A DNA stretch of 64,000 nt from Actinobacteria bacterium IMCC26256 (GTDB taxonomy: Bacteria > Actinomycetota > Acidimicrobiia > IMCC26256): assembly GCA_001023575.1 (NCBI GenBank), contig CP011489.1, positions 372,001 through 436,000 of the forward strand, written 5' to 3'. The notes below the pieces were generated by a model. It saw nothing but the letters and a program-made list of their open reading frames with translations, was not told where the DNA came from and did not search any database. Of this stretch, positions 62,116 to 64,000 are shown piece by piece. Within the stretch, counting starts at the first letter, position 1; every line of letters begins with the position of its first letter. A program made the position numbers and the translations under genes.

Positions 62116-63687
62116 TCACTCTGCGATCACCATCTCTACCTCCTCAACAGTGAGAAATGGCGGCAAAACCCTGAGTACCTGAGGAGCAAATAGCGAGCCG
62201 GATAGGACTTGGCGCGCATCTCCCTCGGCAACGATCTCGCCGTCGCCCAGTACTGTCACCCGCGTAGCGCATCGAGCCGCGAGTTCAACATCGTGAGTAG
62301 CAAGCACGACAGCACCGCCACGCTCGGCATGGGAGCGAACCGCGAGTTCAAGCGCAGCGCGCGATGCGGCATCCATTCCGCGTGTCGGCTCATCAAGGAG
62401 CAGAATCTGTGCGCCCCCGATTGCGACGGCTGCAATCGCAACGCGCTGCCTCTCGCCACCAGAGAGTCCTCGCGGATGGCGGTGCTCAACCTCTCGCAGT
62501 CCGAGTGACTCGATCCAGCAATCAATCGCCCCTTCGTCGCGGGGCTTGCCAAGTAGTCGGAGCGTCTCGGCAAGTTCGTCGCGCACAGTCGGCGCGAATA
62601 GGAGAGTCCCTGGATCCTGCGGTACATAGGCGATGCTTGCGCTTCCTACGATCTCCCCTGAAGTTGCAGAGACGAGGTTGCTAAGCGCACGAAGAAGCGT
62701 GGTCTTACCAGAGCCGTTTCGCCCTAGGAGTGCAATCACATCTCCGGCAGCAATCTCCATGCTGACTCCATGTAGAACTCTTCGTCTGGCAATGTCGACT
62801 CGGAGATCCTTGGCAGAGAGCAGAGTCTCGCCGCGCGCTGGCCTCTGATCGAGGGGAGCTTTAAGATCTACGCCAAGCCGCGTCGCAGTCGCACGTGCAT
62901 CACGGACAGTCAATGGCAATTCGGGCCAGCCAAGCGCGCGCCCTAAGCGAGTAACACTTGGTGCACCGGGGTAACGACCTATGACAGCAGCGGTTGTGTC
63001 TGGACCATCTATTATTTCTCCACGAGACATAACTATTGCGCGGTCTGCGATTGGTGCTGCGCGCTCAAGCCTGTGCTCAGCGAGCAAGACCGTCGTCCCG
63101 AGGTCTGCATTGAGGCGCGAGAGCGCTGCCAGAACATCATCCGCACCCTGCGGATCTAGTTGTGAAGTGGGTTCGTCCAAGACCAATACAGAGGGCGCTA
63201 ACGCGAGGGCACCCGCTATAGCGCAGCGCTGACGCTCACCACCCGAGAGTGTCGCGGGGGATCTATCGCGAAGGTGCGCGATGCCGAGCGCATCGAGTAC
63301 TTCCTCAACCCTTCGACGCATCGAAGCCTCATCTAAGCCAAGGTTTTCTAGAGCAAAGGCAACGTCATGCTCAACGCGGTCGACAACAAACTGCGCCTCA
63401 GGGTCTTGATGCACAAAACCAACGATGTCTGCGAGGTCGCGAGGCAGATGGTTGCGTGTTGACCGCCCGCCAACGATTACCTCACCGCCGAAGGTTCCAC
63501 CAGTTGAGTGTGGAGCGAGGCCATTGACACAGCGGAGGAGACTGCTCTTTCCGGAGCCCGAGTCGCCCACAACAAGGAGCACCTCTCCCTCGAGAACCTT
63601 TAGGTCGATCCCGATCAAGGCAGAAGGCGAATCGGCACCTGCGCCCGGGTATGAAAAGGTGACTGAACGAAACTCAACTGTGCTCAC
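62116..63687 (-). CDS. Fused double ATPase of an ECF transporter
   Basis: 523 residues with two ABC ATPase domains in one chain. First: Walker A GDSGSGKSS, VHQDPEAQF, signature LSGGERQR, Walker B VLVLDEPTSQLD. Second: GRNGSGKTT, YVPQDPGTLLF, LSGGERQR, LLLDEPTRGMD. Such fusions power ECF importers of vitamins or cobalt/nickel (EcfA1-EcfA2 equivalent). GTG start shares the GTGA with the EcfT stop. Both sites look catalytically intact. Confidence 0.92.
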   Translation of the reverse strand: MSTVEFRSVTFSYPGAGADSPSALIGIDLKVLEGEVLLVVGDSGSGKSSLLRCVNGLAPHSTGGTFGGEVIVGGRSTRNHLPRDLADIVGFVHQDPEAQFVVDRVEHDVAFALENLGLDEASMRRRVEEVLDALGIAHLRDRSPATLSGGERQRCAIAGALALAPSVLVLDEPTSQLDPQGADDVLAALSRLNADLGTTVLLAEHRLERAAPIADRAIVMSRGEIIDGPDTTAAVIGRYPGAPSVTRLGRALGWPELPLTVRDARATATRLGVDLKAPLDQRPARGETLLSAKDLRVDIARRRVLHGVSMEIAAGDVIALLGRNGSGKTTLLRALSNLVSATSGEIVGSASIAYVPQDPGTLLFAPTVRDELAETLRLLGKPRDEGAIDCWIESLGLREVEHRHPRGLSGGERQRVAIAAVAIGGAQILLLDEPTRGMDAASRAALELAVRSHAERGGAVVLATHDVELAARCATRVTVLGDGEIVAEGDARQVLSGSLFAPQVLRVLPPFLTVEEVEMVIAE

Positions 63688-64000
63688 GGTGTAACCAGTT
63701 CATTCGAGTGTGAATCAATGACTGATTCCCATGGCCTGCGAACCATGGGGGCAAGCAATGGAATAAGAGCAATGACTGGGATCAAACCAACCTGTGGCCA
63801 CGCGAGCGGTGATGCGCTCCATGTAAGCGTGTCGTTACCGTAAATAGTTAGAACACCGAGAGCTGCTGGCGAGATCCATGCAAGTGCCACCATAAGAGCG
63901 TCTGCTTTTGTGATGCGTCTGCGCCTATACCGGGCTCGCGCATTGGAGCGTGAAGCAACCGCAACCGCTGCAATTATCAATGCCCCGCCGCAGAGACCGA
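63684..64000 (-). CDS. ECF transporter transmembrane protein EcfT, C-terminal part (runs off right edge)
   Basis: About 105 residues visible, ending with a TGA that overlaps the start of the double ATPase. The frame stays open to the window edge upstream of the first visible methionine-type codon, so the N-terminus lies outside. Residues resemble the C-terminal part of CbiQ/EcfT: a positively charged loop RYRRRRITKADALMVALAW, then two hydrophobic segments (ISPAALGVLTIYG; VGLIPVIALIPLLAPMV). It couples ATPase motion to the S component. Confidence 0.8.
   Translation of the reverse strand, partial: GLCGGALIIAAVAVASRSNARARYRRRRITKADALMVALAWISPAALGVLTIYGNDTLTWSASPLAWPQVGLIPVIALIPLLAPMVRRPWESVIDSHSNELVTP

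Overview
The window reads as a chromosomal segment of an Actinomycetota bacterium, most likely of the class Acidimicrobiia (this rank is an inference). Evidence: two tiny ribosomal proteins otherwise known from mycobacterial ribosomes (bS22 and bL37), a gene order from rsmI to ppx that matches the Mycobacterium Rv1003-Rv1026 neighbourhood, a WS/DGAT acyltransferase, F420-type LLM and PPOX-fold proteins, a DrrA-type exporter, and frequent GTG and TTG starts with moderate base composition. Coding density is very high and no gene-free stretch exceeds 300 bases. There is no rRNA, CRISPR array, recognisable prophage or transposase.

Layout. 1-5 kb: an edge-truncated alpha/beta hydrolase, serC, a WS/DGAT acyltransferase, a crotonase, the mini ribosomal protein bL37, and a YchF-family protein whose nucleotide-binding loop is degenerate. 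5.1-27.8 kb: a long conserved housekeeping block: DUF192, rsmI, an AbrB-like zinc protein, metG, tatD, a YabE/RpfB-position cell-wall protein, ksgA, ispE, bS22 and tRNA-Gln, glmU, prs, rplY, pth, mfd, a PrsA-like foldase, mazG, an acetoacetate-decarboxylase-like protein with an SDR, eno, ftsB/divIC, DUF501 and ppx. It covers translation, cell-wall precursor supply, nucleotide supply, DNA repair and division, and its order is shared with both M. tuberculosis and the yab region of Bacillus subtilis.

27.8-41.2 kb: mixed metabolism: an aminotransferase, oligoribonuclease, GNAT, lipid-related enzymes, a small conserved gene whose stop codon is the anticodon of the overlapping tRNA-Leu, an alpha/beta hydrolase-thioredoxin fusion, an NlpC/P60 cell-wall hydrolase, and a DUF559 nuclease-like gene bracketed by two nearly identical perfect palindromes. 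The last is the most unusual structure here. 41.2-54.8 kb: CoA-thioester and beta-oxidation-type enzymes (CoA ester lyase, two acyl-CoA dehydrogenases, MaoC dehydratase), an SGNH hydrolase, a homodimer-type ABC exporter, a DrrAB-type exporter and a metallo-hydrolase/flavin reductase pair. 55.4-61.3 kb: a diverged FtsH-like membrane AAA protease, an 86-residue unknown and an asymmetric heterodimeric ABC exporter. 61.3-64 kb: an ECF vitamin/metal transporter operon (EcfT, fused double ATPase, S component) running off the right edge.

Genes are packed in short operons with many 1-4 base start/stop overlaps. Several start sites are uncertain because Shine-Dalgarno sequences are often weak; chosen starts are explained per gene.
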